Assembly (NCBI GenBank): GCA_031550535.1
Contig: JAVBOM010000038.1
Span: 1 to 64,000 of the forward strand
DNA: 64,000 bases
Direction of reading: 5' to 3'
From: Avichristensenella sp031550535
GTDB lineage: Bacteria > Bacillota > Clostridia > Christensenellales > Aristaeellaceae
Under the pieces are notes generated by a model. It ran no database searches and was not told where the DNA came from. It saw only the letters and a list, made by a program, of their open reading frames with translations. Each line of letters begins with the position of its first letter. Position 1 is the first letter of the stretch. A program made the position numbers and the translations under genes. Shown here piece by piece: positions 42,858 through 51,054 of this stretch.

Positions 42858-43895
42858 ATGAAAACGATCGTCATCATCGGCGCGGGCATGATGGGCTCCG
42901 CGCTCAGCGTTCCCGCCACGGACAACGGGCACCGCGTCCGCGTCGTCGGCACGCATCTGGACCGCGGGATCATTGACCACGCCCGCGCGAACCACTTTCA
43001 CCCGGCCATGCAGCGGAAGCTCCCGGCCCAGAACGAGTACTACCAGATCGAGGATCTGGAAACGGCGCTCGCCGGCGCGGACATGGTGATCTGCGGCGTC
43101 AGCAGCTTCGGCGTGGACTGGTTTGGCACGCACGCGCTCCCGCGCATCCCCGCTAGCGTGCCGGTGCTGTCGGTCACGAAGGGCTTGCTGGACCTGCCGG
43201 ACGGCGCGATGAAGACGTTCCCCGCCGTGTGGGACGAGATGTGCGGCCTGGGCCACACCATCAGCGCCATCGGCGGCCCGTGCACCAGCTATGAGCTGGC
43301 CGACCGGCATCACAGCGCCGTCGCGTTCTGCGGGCCGGACATGGAGAAGCTGCGCTGGCTGAAAAGCGTGATGGAGACGGACTATTACCACGTCTCGCTG
43401 TCCACGGACGTGGTGGGCGTGGAGTGCGCGGTCGCGCTGAAGAACGCGTACGCGCTGGGCGTGTCGCTCGCCATCGGCATGTCGGAAAAGGCGACGGGCG
43501 GTGAAGGCCCGCTCGCGTACAACCCCCAGGCCGCGCTGTTCGGCCAGAGCGTGCGCGAGATGGGGCGCATCCTGGCGCTTGTCGGCGGCGGGGCGGAGAA
43601 CATCGTCTACGGCGCGGGCGACCTGTACGTGACGGTCTTCGGCGGCAGAACGCGCAGGCTCGGCTCGCTGCTGGGCCAGGGCATCCCGTTTGGCGAGGCG
43701 ATGGAGCGGCTGAGCGGCGTCACGCTGGAGAGCGTCGCCATTGCCACGCGCACCGTGCGCGCCGTCAGCGCGCTGGCCAAGGCCGGCAAGGCGGATCGCG
43801 GCCAGTTCCCGCTGCTGTTCCACATCGGGCGGCTGCTCGACGGGGAGACGGGCATTGACATCCCGTGGAAGGCGTTTGAGGAAGAGCGGGCGTAA
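42858..43895 (+). CDS. gpsA: NAD(P)-dependent glycerol-3-phosphate dehydrogenase
   Basis: The 345-residue protein has the Rossmann start IVIIGAGMMGSALSVPATDN, VTKGL, AIGGPCTSYELADR and the catalytic-lysine segment GVECAVALKNAYALGVSL. It makes sn-glycerol 3-phosphate from DHAP for phospholipids. It is somewhat diverged from typical GpsA (GGPCTS instead of SGPSFA), so a related specificity is possible. GAAAGGAAG is its ribosome site, complementary to the CUUCCUUUC of the small RNAs at 54080-54510. Confidence 0.8.
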   Translation: MKTIVIIGAGMMGSALSVPATDNGHRVRVVGTHLDRGIIDHARANHFHPAMQRKLPAQNEYYQIEDLETALAGADMVICGVSSFGVDWFGTHALPRIPASVPVLSVTKGLLDLPDGAMKTFPAVWDEMCGLGHTISAIGGPCTSYELADRHHSAVAFCGPDMEKLRWLKSVMETDYYHVSLSTDVVGVECAVALKNAYALGVSLAIGMSEKATGGEGPLAYNPQAALFGQSVREMGRILALVGGGAENIVYGAGDLYVTVFGGRTRRLGSLLGQGIPFGEAMERLSGVTLESVAIATRTVRAVSALAKAGKADRGQFPLLFHIGRLLDGETGIDIPWKAFEEERA

Positions 43896-43931
43896 ACAAG
43901 GCAATCAGAAGGTATCACACAGGAGAGACGC

Positions 43932-44867
43932 ATGAAGGCAAAAGTCCAACGCATCGCCATCCCGGAGGGCAAACGGACCGTCTGCATCAGCGATGTACAC
44001 GGAAACCTAGGCCTTCTCACACGGCTGTTGGAGAAGGTCGCTTACTGTCTGGATGATTTCCTGATCCTCTTGGGCGACCTGTACCTCAAGGGCAAGCAAG
44101 GCCCCGAAACGCTCGCGTTTATCATGGCGCTATCGCAGAATCCCGGTGTCCACGCGTTGCGTGGGAACTGCGATTTCGTGGCGGAGCGCCATTCCGCGAA
44201 AGAGGCGGCTTGGCTGGAGGGTCTGCCCCACATCATCGCGTCGGACGCGTATGTCTTCGTCCATGCCGGCATCACCCCCGCGCCGCTGGAAGAGCAGGAC
44301 GCCGCATCCTGTGTCAGGCAGGACGCGTTCATGGAGCAGGGGCATGCGTTTGACCGATACGTCATCGCGGGCCATTGGCCCACCGTCAACTACACCCGCG
44401 AAATCCCGTGCATGAACCCAATTGTGAACGAACAGAGCCGCATTGCAGCCATTGATGGTGGCAACTGCGTCAAGCCCGGCGGGCAGCTCAACGCGCTGAT
44501 TATCCGGGACGGCGCGTTTTCCTTCGATTCCGTGGACGATCTGCCGGTTGCGCGGGTGAAAGCGGCGCAGGCGGCGAGCGGAGGGCTGAACATCACCTGG
44601 CTGGACCGCTTTATCGAGCCGGTGCGCGAAGGGGAGGAATGGAGCCTTTACCGGCACATCACGACGGGAAAGACGATCGCGCTCCCGACCCAAAGCGTGT
44701 GGACGGATGCGGACGGCAACCTGTGCGCGGGCGGGTACGCGACGGATTATCACCTGCCCGTGGAGGCGGGGGAGACTGTCTCGCTCGTTGCGCGGTTCGG
44801 CGACCGGGTTTTTGCGAAGAAGAATGGCGTGGCCGGGTGGGTACGGGCAGAATGCTTGGGATCATGA
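43932..44867 (+). CDS. Calcineurin-like phosphoesterase with C-terminal beta domain
   Basis: The product has 311 residues. Metal-site motifs are VCISDVHGNLG, ILLGDLYLKG, LRGNCDFVA, VFVHAGITP and VIAGHWPTVNY, close to PrpE/Ser-Thr phosphatase-type enzymes. After about residue 215 comes an unrecognised beta-rich tail ending in KKNGVAGWVRAECLG, an SH3-like ending. CACAGGAGAGACGC precedes the ATG. Last gene of the operon from 38556. Confidence 0.8.
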   Translation: MKAKVQRIAIPEGKRTVCISDVHGNLGLLTRLLEKVAYCLDDFLILLGDLYLKGKQGPETLAFIMALSQNPGVHALRGNCDFVAERHSAKEAAWLEGLPHIIASDAYVFVHAGITPAPLEEQDAASCVRQDAFMEQGHAFDRYVIAGHWPTVNYTREIPCMNPIVNEQSRIAAIDGGNCVKPGGQLNALIIRDGAFSFDSVDDLPVARVKAAQAASGGLNITWLDRFIEPVREGEEWSLYRHITTGKTIALPTQSVWTDADGNLCAGGYATDYHLPVEAGETVSLVARFGDRVFAKKNGVAGWVRAECLGS

Positions 44868-44912
44868 AAGCGATAAGGAGCATCGCGCCCCTTACCGCAT
44901 TTTTCTGTTCTA

Positions 44913-45719
44913 TCAACCCTTTTCAACCTTCTGCACAGGGAACAAAATCCCCGTCTCATACTCTTCCAGCGGCACGCCCTCCTCCTCGTCCTTGATATAC
45001 CGCTCAAACGCCGGGCCTGCGACCTCATAGTCTGGGTGTTCGCTCATCCATTTCCCAATCGCGTCGTACGCGTGGGGCAGCCCCTCATACGGCCCGATGT
45101 GAATGGTGCTGACGTGCGGCCCGCCGGGTAGCGTTCGCGCGTCTGGGTGTGCCTCCGCGATGGGAAAGGCGGCCTCCACATCCATGTCGTCGTAGCTGAA
45201 CTCCTCGCCGTGGTAGATGAATAGCCCCGCGCCGGCGGGTCTCAGGCCGCGCTTTTGCATTTCCTGGTGCAGGTCCTGGAACAGATCGTGTATCTGCCCC
45301 ACGTGAATGTGGCGGCTGATGCCAAAGATTTGCTGTGGCTGGGTTTCCATCAGGATCACCTGGTAGTTTTGTTCCGTACCCATCGGTTCATCCTCCGTTC
45401 TGCTAAGCCGTTGATCCAGGCGGCGCGCCGTGCCTTCCAGCAGGGCCAGCTCCCGATAGAGCGCCAGGCGCTTTTCGTGCAGCCGCGCGGTGAGCGCGGA
45501 CTTGTCCAGCGCGAGCAGCTCGCCGATGGTTGCCAGCGGGAAGCGATACTCCTTCAATATCTGAATGGTCGACAGGGTTTCAAGCTGCTCCCACGCGTAG
45601 TAGCGATACCCGGTTTCGGGATCGACCCGCGCGGGCCGCAGGAGGCCGATGGCGTCATAATGGCGCAGCATGCGCACAGAGATATGGCCAAGCCTTGAAA
45701 ACGTGCCGATCGACAGCAT
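44913..45719 (-). CDS. MerR-family regulator with GyrI-like effector domain
   Basis: The 268-residue protein starts IGTFSRLGHISVRMLRHYDA then IGLLRPARVDPETGYRYY, a MerR winged helix, followed by a coiled dimerisation helix and a GyrI-like ligand-binding domain (from about residue 115). BmrR-type proteins of this plan sense lipophilic cations and similar drugs. AGGAGGGC precedes the ATG at 45719. Its own promoter has the 19-bp spacer typical of MerR control, so it is probably autoregulated. No efflux gene is adjacent. Confidence 0.9.
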   Translation of the reverse strand: MLSIGTFSRLGHISVRMLRHYDAIGLLRPARVDPETGYRYYAWEQLETLSTIQILKEYRFPLATIGELLALDKSALTARLHEKRLALYRELALLEGTARRLDQRLSRTEDEPMGTEQNYQVILMETQPQQIFGISRHIHVGQIHDLFQDLHQEMQKRGLRPAGAGLFIYHGEEFSYDDMDVEAAFPIAEAHPDARTLPGGPHVSTIHIGPYEGLPHAYDAIGKWMSEHPDYEVAGPAFERYIKDEEEGVPLEEYETGILFPVQKVEKG

Positions 45720-45772
45720 TTCGCGCCCTCCTATCCTGGATCGTACATTGATGCATGAACCGGTTCTTCTGC

Positions 45773-45803
45773 AGTATAGCCCCTGCCACAGTGGTAGAGT
45801 CAA
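45773..45803 (-). promoter_or_regulatory. MerR-type promoter with 19-bp spacer and operator dyad
   Basis: On the minus strand TTGACT (45798-45803) and TATACT (45773-45778) are 19 bp apart. The spacer contains the dyad CTACCAC-T-GTGGCAG, as expected for promoters that MerR proteins activate by DNA untwisting. Confidence 0.8.
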
Positions 45804-45814
45804 GGGGTAATCCC

Positions 45815-45857
45815 AAAAAGAAAAACCTTCTTCCCCATCGGATGACGGAGAAGAAGG
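45815..45857 (-). terminator. Intrinsic terminator of spoIVA
   Basis: On the minus strand CCTTCTTCTCC pairs with GGGGAAGAAGG and is followed by TTTTTCTTTTT. Confidence 0.9.
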
Positions 45858-45877
45858 CGGAGGCCGGGAAATCAGGG

Positions 45878-47371
45878 CTACAGTAAGATGCAAATCATGC
45901 CGCCGCCGCCCTCGTTGACGATTTTCGTCAGCATATCCTGCACCTTTTCCTGCGTGTCGCCCGGCATTTGCGACAGCTTGTTGTTCAGGCCCTCGCGCAC
46001 CATTTCGTGCAGCGATTTGCCGAAGAAGTTCGTGTTCCAGATGCGCTGCGGGTCGCTCTCGAACTCCGACAGCAGGTACTGGACAAACTCCTCGCTCTGC
46101 TGCTCGGTGCCCACCACGGGCGTTACTTCCGTGGTCAGGTCGGTCTTGATCATGTGCAGCGACGACGCGCTCGCCTTCAGCCGGACGCCGAAACGGTTGC
46201 CCTGGCGCACGATCTCGGGGTCCTGGAGTGTCAGGTCCGACAGCGCGGGCGTCACGAGGCCATAGCCCGTGGCGCGGACGGATTCCAGCGCGTCGGCGAT
46301 GCGGTCATACTCGGTCTTGGCGGCGACGAGTTCCTTCAGCAGCGACAGCAGATGCGCGTCGCCGTGAATTTCCGTGCCGCACTCCTCGCCCAGAATCGTG
46401 TTGAACAGCCCTTCCTTCAGCGGCAGGACCAGACCCAGCAGGCCGTCCGCCAGGGACGAATCGCCCTTTTGCAGCGGTTCAGTGTACTCCGACCCCGCGA
46501 ACGCCTGGGCAATCGCGTCGCTGTCGCGCATGCGGAGCGGTTTGGACGACGCCGCGCGCATCCGGTCAAACAGCGATTGCAGCAGCCAGTGGTCCTCGTC
46601 CAGCGCCTCCACCCACGCGGGCAATTCCACGCGCACCTCGCGCAGCGGGAACGCCAGCAGCATCTGCCCCAGAAGGGATTGGATGTCCGCCTCGTCCATG
46701 GTTTTCGCGTCCAGCGCGATGACCGGCGCGTCGTACTTCGCTTCCAGCGCGTCGCGCAGCTTCTGCGTGTCCGGGCTCTTGGGCGTTGCGCTGTTCAGCG
46801 CCACGACAAAGGGCTTGCCAAGCTGCTGCAGCTCGCGCACGACGCGCTCCTCCGCCTCCGCGTAGGCCGAGCGGGGGATGTCCGTAATGCTGCCGTCGGT
46901 CGTCACCACCAGGCCGATGGTGCTGTGGTCGGCGATCACCTTGCGCGTACCGATTTCGGCAGCGTCCTCAAAGGGGATGTCCTCCTCGTACCAAGGGGTG
47001 TGCACCATGCGGGGCACGTCGTTCTCCTGCGTGCCGAGCACGCCTTTGACCAGATACCCCACGCAGTCCACAAGCCGAACGTGCGCCTGCACATCGCCGA
47101 CGTTTACCTCGGCGGCGTCGTCGGGCACGAATTTCGGCTGCGTCGTCATGATCGTTCGACCGGAACCGCTCACGGGCAGCGCGTCCACCGCGCGGGCGCG
47201 CTTATGCGCGTTATCCAGCAGCGGCACCACCATCTGCTCCATGAACCGCGCGATAAAGGTGGATTTACCCGTGCGCACCGGCCCTACGACGCCCACGTAA
47301 ATCTCGCCGTCCGTGCGGTCGGCTATATCCCGGTAAAGATCAAAGGACTCCGTCCGATCTTGAGCCTCCAA
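45878..47371 (-). CDS. spoIVA: Stage IV sporulation protein A
   Basis: SpoIVA is the ATPase that polymerises on the forespore surface as the base of the coat. The product aligns along its length with the known protein: DIADRTDGEIYVGVVGPVRT with Walker A GPVRTGKST (30-38), RTIMTTQPKFVPDDAAEV, RLVDCVGYLV, TPWYEEDIPFEDAAEIGTRK and the C-terminal INEGGGGMICILL-like end. The TTG at 47371 is preferred: ACGGAGGTG lies 9 nt upstream, and the resulting 497 residues compare with 492 in B. subtilis. ATGs further upstream have no ribosome site. Its presence shows an endospore former. Confidence 0.95.
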   Translation of the reverse strand: MEAQDRTESFDLYRDIADRTDGEIYVGVVGPVRTGKSTFIARFMEQMVVPLLDNAHKRARAVDALPVSGSGRTIMTTQPKFVPDDAAEVNVGDVQAHVRLVDCVGYLVKGVLGTQENDVPRMVHTPWYEEDIPFEDAAEIGTRKVIADHSTIGLVVTTDGSITDIPRSAYAEAEERVVRELQQLGKPFVVALNSATPKSPDTQKLRDALEAKYDAPVIALDAKTMDEADIQSLLGQMLLAFPLREVRVELPAWVEALDEDHWLLQSLFDRMRAASSKPLRMRDSDAIAQAFAGSEYTEPLQKGDSSLADGLLGLVLPLKEGLFNTILGEECGTEIHGDAHLLSLLKELVAAKTEYDRIADALESVRATGYGLVTPALSDLTLQDPEIVRQGNRFGVRLKASASSLHMIKTDLTTEVTPVVGTEQQSEEFVQYLLSEFESDPQRIWNTNFFGKSLHEMVREGLNNKLSQMPGDTQEKVQDMLTKIVNEGGGGMICILL

Positions 47372-47428
47372 TTCCCCGTCACCTCCGTTCGTAGGAGAAT
47401 ATGACGGGGCAGGAAGTTTCATGTCCAT

Positions 47429-47880
47429 CAAAAGCTGAGGCTTTTGATGGAGGGGAGGGCGGGGAGGATTCGGCCTGAAATGCTCTGGCATTTCCGGGCA
47501 CACCGAAGGGAAGCGCCCGCAGCACCGGAAGGGAGCGCCCGCTGTGCGGGATAAAGCGACCCGAAGGTGCCGACCGGCACAGAACCGGAGCCGAGCGCGC
47601 CCTGTGGGCGATGAAGCGAGGTGAAGGTTCGCCCTGATACAGAGCAATGGGCGCGAAGGCGACCAGTGCGACAATATCAGGGCGCGTGATGGCCGCGAAT
47701 GCGGACAGCGCGATAATGCCGGTCAGCCCTCAGGTAAACGTACAGATTCCGCCGTAAGTCTGCGAGACTGGCTCTGGAATCTGCGCAAATCCACCGCACA
47801 GGTCGCTGGATTTGATTTCATTCGTAAGGGCCTGCGGGTCCTCTCAAGCTCTCCCGGAATGGGTACGGGAGAAACCGAAT
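47429..47880 (+). repeat. Long composite intergenic repeat (most complete copy)
   Basis: No gene is supported. In order: a GGAGGATTCGGCCTGAAAT hairpin ending in TTTCCGGGC, the GTGCGGGATAAAGCGACC module, GCGACAATATCAGGGCGCGT, CCTCAGGTAAACGTACAG with CTGGCTCTGGAATCTGCG, and GATTTCATTCGTAAGGGCCT. Other copies share subsets: 10812-11230, 37126-37440 and 38100-38490. Confidence 0.65.
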
Positions 47881-47895
47881 GGGATGACCTGAGAT

Positions 47896-48402
47896 TCACG
47901 TCTGGATCCAATAGCGGCAGTGGCCGTCATTTTCATCCTGAAGCACACCGCCGCATTTCTCCGCCACGCGGCGGGAGGCGAGGTTGTCCGGGTTGATGGT
48001 GACGAGCGCCTCCTCAATGCCCAGCGCCTTTGCTTCTTTTAACACAAGGCGCAGCATTTCGGTGGCGTAGCCCTTGCCACGGTACGCGGGCGCGATGCCG
48101 TAGCCGATGTGGCCGCCGGCAACGCGCAGCGTGTCGGACAGAAAGTGGCGCAGCTTCGCCCGGCCGACCGGGATGCCGTCCGCGAAGAACCAATAGCACG
48201 TCTGCGGCACGTAGCCGGCGGGCAGGTTGACGCCGTGCGCGACTTCATCCTGGCGCAGAAGCCATGCGGCGAAATCCTCAAAGGGCAGCCCCATGGCGTC
48301 GTTCATGAAGCCATTTTCCTCCGGCATGGACTGGGTGAGATCGTACACGTCGCGGCTGTCGGAAACGGACAGCTGCCGCAGGGAGAATGTGGGTGTAGAC
48401 AT
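47896..48402 (-). CDS. GNAT-family N-acetyltransferase
   Basis: The 168-residue protein has the acetyl-CoA-binding motif GHIGYGIAPAYRGKGYATEM and the later VTINPDNLASRRVAEKCGG, typical of RimJ/L-like GNAT enzymes. The substrate is unknown. AAAGGAGTG precedes the ATG at 48402. The gene is divergent from the 48599 gene. Confidence 0.88.
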   Translation of the reverse strand: MSTPTFSLRQLSVSDSRDVYDLTQSMPEENGFMNDAMGLPFEDFAAWLLRQDEVAHGVNLPAGYVPQTCYWFFADGIPVGRAKLRHFLSDTLRVAGGHIGYGIAPAYRGKGYATEMLRLVLKEAKALGIEEALVTINPDNLASRRVAEKCGGVLQDENDGHCRYWIQT

Positions 48403-48404
48403 GG

Positions 48405-48433
48405 TTTGCACTCCTTTGCGATCGATGGTATAA
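48405..48433 (+). promoter_or_regulatory. Promoter of the 48599 gene
   Basis: TTGCAC (48405-48410), 17 bp, perfect TATAAT (48428-48433), extended by TGG. The leader of about 160 nt contains two tandem repeat copies. Confidence 0.75.
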
Positions 48434-48455
48434 TGATACACTAGATAGACGTTTC

Positions 48456-48519
48456 CTGGACGGCGGCGTTGATTTGAAAAATCAGGCGCCATAAGGGAAT
48501 TCCGCCAGGGATTCCTACC
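48456..48519 (+). repeat. Two-hairpin repeat (type A), first of a tandem pair
   Basis: GGCGGCGTTGATTTGAAAAA then TCAGGCGCCATAAGGGAATTCC-GCCA-GGGATTCCTACC. The next copy starts exactly 63 bp on and differs at only a few positions, so the duplication is recent. Confidence 0.9.
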
Positions 48520-48583
48520 TGGACGGCGGCGTTGATTTGAAAAATCAGGCGCCATAAAGGAATTCCGCCAGGAATTCCTACCT
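48520..48583 (+). repeat. Two-hairpin repeat (type A), second of a tandem pair
   Basis: The same sequence as the preceding unit except in hairpin 2 (AAGGAATTCC-GCCA-GGAATTCC). It ends 6 bp before the ribosome site GGAGGTG of the 48599 gene. Confidence 0.9.
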
Positions 48584-48598
48584 CACGGAGGTGTATCG

Positions 48599-49069
48599 AT
48601 GTATTCATACCGCCGGCAGCCCGAGGGTGTTAGCCGAAAAACGCGCGACATTCTGATTTTGGTCATCTGTGTGCTGGTCGTGCTCAACGCGCTGCAGCTA
48701 TTCAACTACCAGACGACCATGTCGCGCAGTGTCGCGCTGCGGGAGACGCTCGTCGCCCGCGTCCGGCAGGACATTGTCTCCGCGCGGAGCATCGCGCCGC
48801 AACTGTCCAGGAGCGGCGGATCCAACACGCGCCGCTGGCTGTCCCAGACGCGGCAGTACCTCTACGGCATCACCCAACTGAACGAGCTGACGGAGACGAT
48901 CTTCGGCGGCGGGCAGAAGCTCGTGCCACAGTCGGCCGTGGACGCCGCGATCGCCGCGGTGGACTCGTGCGAGGCGCTGGAGCAGGAGGGCGTCGCGTTT
49001 GATACGCCGATGAACGAGCTGTGGAAGCAGCTTGACACGCTGCAGGCGGCGGCGGACGCGCTGAATTGA
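48599..49069 (+). CDS. Membrane-anchored protein of unknown function
   Basis: The 156-residue product has one N-terminal membrane helix (ILILVICVLVVLNALQLF, about 18-35) and a helical extracytoplasmic remainder. No family recognised. ACGGAGGTGTATCG precedes the ATG. The gene follows two tandem repeats in its leader and is probably cotranscribed with the 49156 gene. Confidence 0.65.
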   Translation: MYSYRRQPEGVSRKTRDILILVICVLVVLNALQLFNYQTTMSRSVALRETLVARVRQDIVSARSIAPQLSRSGGSNTRRWLSQTRQYLYGITQLNELTETIFGGGQKLVPQSAVDAAIAAVDSCEALEQEGVAFDTPMNELWKQLDTLQAAADALN

Positions 49070-49155
49070 TCTATTTTAGCATGGGGCCGGGCCGATAGCA
49101 ACAGAATATCGCGCGTGCGCGATCCATACCTTCTAAGAAGCAGAGGGGGGATCGC

Positions 49156-50013
49156 ATGCGTGTTTGGCTGATGCGGCTGCGCACGGCGCTTGCCGCGCTG
49201 GCGGCCGTGTATTTGATATGGGCGCTTCCGGCCGCGCTGCGGGATGTGACTCAGCCCAAGAGCGGTGCGGAGGTTCCGGCCAGCCCCATCCGCGTGCTTC
49301 GGGTGTGGATTGCGGAGGACTGGACCGGCAGCGCGGCGCAATGGCTTGGCAAACAGGCCGCCGCGTATGAAAAGGCCAACCGGGGCACGCGGGTGATCGT
49401 CCGGCGCGTCCAGCGGGGCGAATGGCGCGAGGCGGGCGCCGTGCCGCCGGATGTGCTGCTCTTTGACGCGGGCGCGGTGGCGAACCCGGAAGGGCTGCTG
49501 GCGCCGATGGCCCCCTTGCCGGGCATGCGCCCCCTGTTGCAGTCCACGGGCGAGTGGCGCGGGCTGACCTACGCCGTACCGCTGTGCTACGGCGGGACCG
49601 TGCGCCTGGCGAACGACGCGCTGCCGGACGGCCCGGAACTGACGATGACATCCGACCGGGAATGGCAGGAGTTTATCGGCGAGCGGGCGGGAACGCTCAT
49701 CGCCACGGTGCGCGAGGCGCGAAAGCTCGCGGCGCGCGAGGCGGCGGGCAAGGGGTTTCCGTTCCGCGCGGAACCATACGGAGCGGAGACGGATAAGCTC
49801 CTGATGGCGGGGGTGCTCTGGGGGGACGGCGAAAAAATCGCGCGGGCGGAGGCGTTTGTCTCGTTTCTGCTGGCGCGGGAAGCGCAGAACGCGCTGCCCG
49901 GGTACGGGCTGCTGCCCGCTTCCGCCGAGGCGGACCCGCCGGACGAGGCCGAACAGCCGCTGCTATCCGCGCTGGAAAGAGAGATTCTGTTCGCGGCGAA
50001 TGCGTTTGACTAA
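49156..50013 (+). CDS. Membrane-anchored, solute-binding-protein-like lipid-less protein
   Basis: The 285-residue product has an uncleaved-looking N-terminal helix (about 8-27) and then a shortened type II periplasmic-binding fold: IRVLRVWIAEDWTGSAAQWL, PDVLLFDAGAVANPEGLLAP, TYAVPLCYGG, AFVSFLLAREAQNALPGYGL. There is no lipobox Cys and no ABC partner. It may sense or scavenge a ligand rather than feed a transporter. AGAGGGGGG precedes the ATG. Confidence 0.65.
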   Translation: MRVWLMRLRTALAALAAVYLIWALPAALRDVTQPKSGAEVPASPIRVLRVWIAEDWTGSAAQWLGKQAAAYEKANRGTRVIVRRVQRGEWREAGAVPPDVLLFDAGAVANPEGLLAPMAPLPGMRPLLQSTGEWRGLTYAVPLCYGGTVRLANDALPDGPELTMTSDREWQEFIGERAGTLIATVREARKLAAREAAGKGFPFRAEPYGAETDKLLMAGVLWGDGEKIARAEAFVSFLLAREAQNALPGYGLLPASAEADPPDEAEQPLLSALEREILFAANAFD

Positions 50014-50035
50014 CATCGCCCAGATGCGGTACAAT
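50006..50035 (+). promoter_or_regulatory. Promoter of murB-rapZ-whiA-crh
   Basis: TTGACT (50006-50011), 18 bp, TACAAT (50030-50035), overlapping the end of the upstream gene. The leader holds a repeat-derived segment. Confidence 0.65.
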
Positions 50036-50040
50036 ATGGA

Positions 50041-50123
50041 GGAAGGGATTTCTCGCGGCATCCCCGTATGGCGTGGATTCGAAGGAATCCCGCCGGCCCG
50101 CAATCTTCGGTTGCATGCCGTCG
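50041..50123 (-). repeat. Repeat-derived segment (types A and B joined) in the murB leader
   Basis: GGGATTTCTCGCGGCATCCC CGTATGGCG is hairpin 2 of the repeat in reverse. It is joined to GGCCCGCAATCTTCGGTTGC, the reversed type B first half also seen at 52905-52930. Confidence 0.7.
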
Positions 50124-50142
50124 CCGGCGAAGGAGAGTGGAC

Positions 50143-51054
50143 ATGTCGCATTCGCTGTGCGCCCTGCTGAGGGCGCGGGGCATACCGTACCAAACCGGCG
50201 TGCCGATGGCCGCCTGGACAACGCTCCGGGTCGGCGGGCCGGCCGATTGCCTTGTGGCCGCCGGGAGCGCGGAGGATGTCGCCGGGGCGCTTCGCGCCGC
50301 GACGGAGGCGGGCGAGCCGGTGCTGGTGGTCGGCAACGGGTCCAATTTGCTCGTCCGGGACGGCGGCATTCGCGGCCTGGTGCTCGTCATTGGCGAGGGC
50401 ATGGCCAAAGTGACCGTGGACGGCGACCTGATCCACGCGGAGGCGGGCGCTTCCCTGGGCGCGGTCGCGCGGGCGGCGCAGGTGGCGGGCCTGACCGGGC
50501 TGGAGGCGATCTCCGGCATCCCCGGCACCATCGGCGGGGCGGCTTGCATGAACGCGGGCGCGTACGGTACGGAGGTCGGCGCATACGCCGTCCATGTCGA
50601 AGCCGTGGACCGGGCGGGGAACGCTGTTACGCTGGACCGCGAGGCGCTCGCGTTCGGCTACCGGACGAGCGCCATCCAGGCGCAGTCGCTGGCGGCCGTT
50701 CACGTCACGCTCAGGCTGTCGCCCGGGGAGCCGGAGGCTATTACCAAAGCGATGCGTGACTATGCCGCGCGCCGCCGGGAAAAGCAGCCGCTGACCCTGC
50801 CCAGCGCGGGCAGTTTCTTCAAGCGTCCGGCGGGCCATTTCGCGGGCGCGCTGATTGAGGCGGCCGGCCTGAAGGGAATATCCGTCGGCGGGGCACAGGT
50901 GTCCGGGCTGCATGCCGGCTTTCTGGTCAATACGGGGGGAGCGACCGCTTCGGATTTCTTGAACCTGGTGGCGCTGGTGCAAGCGCGGGTTCTTGAGACG
51001 AGCGGCGTAACGCTGGAACCGGAGGTGCGAATAGTCGGATGCGATTTATCCTGA
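50143..51054 (+). CDS. murB: UDP-N-acetylenolpyruvoylglucosamine reductase
   Basis: The 303-residue FAD enzyme makes UDP-MurNAc for peptidoglycan. It has TTLRVGGPAD, VVGNGSNLLVRDGGIRG, SGIPGTIGGAACMNAGAYG, LPSAGSFFKRP with the catalytic Ser, and LEPEVRIVG at the C-terminus with the catalytic Glu. GAAGGAGAG precedes the ATG. rapZ begins inside its last codons. Confidence 0.95.
   Translation: MSHSLCALLRARGIPYQTGVPMAAWTTLRVGGPADCLVAAGSAEDVAGALRAATEAGEPVLVVGNGSNLLVRDGGIRGLVLVIGEGMAKVTVDGDLIHAEAGASLGAVARAAQVAGLTGLEAISGIPGTIGGAACMNAGAYGTEVGAYAVHVEAVDRAGNAVTLDREALAFGYRTSAIQAQSLAAVHVTLRLSPGEPEAITKAMRDYAARRREKQPLTLPSAGSFFKRPAGHFAGALIEAAGLKGISVGGAQVSGLHAGFLVNTGGATASDFLNLVALVQARVLETSGVTLEPEVRIVGCDLS

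Noticed and set aside
48456..48583. CRISPR-like tandem repeats
   Set aside because: There are only two units, the whole 63-bp period is conserved with no unique spacer, and no cas genes are present. They belong to the dispersed hairpin repeat family.
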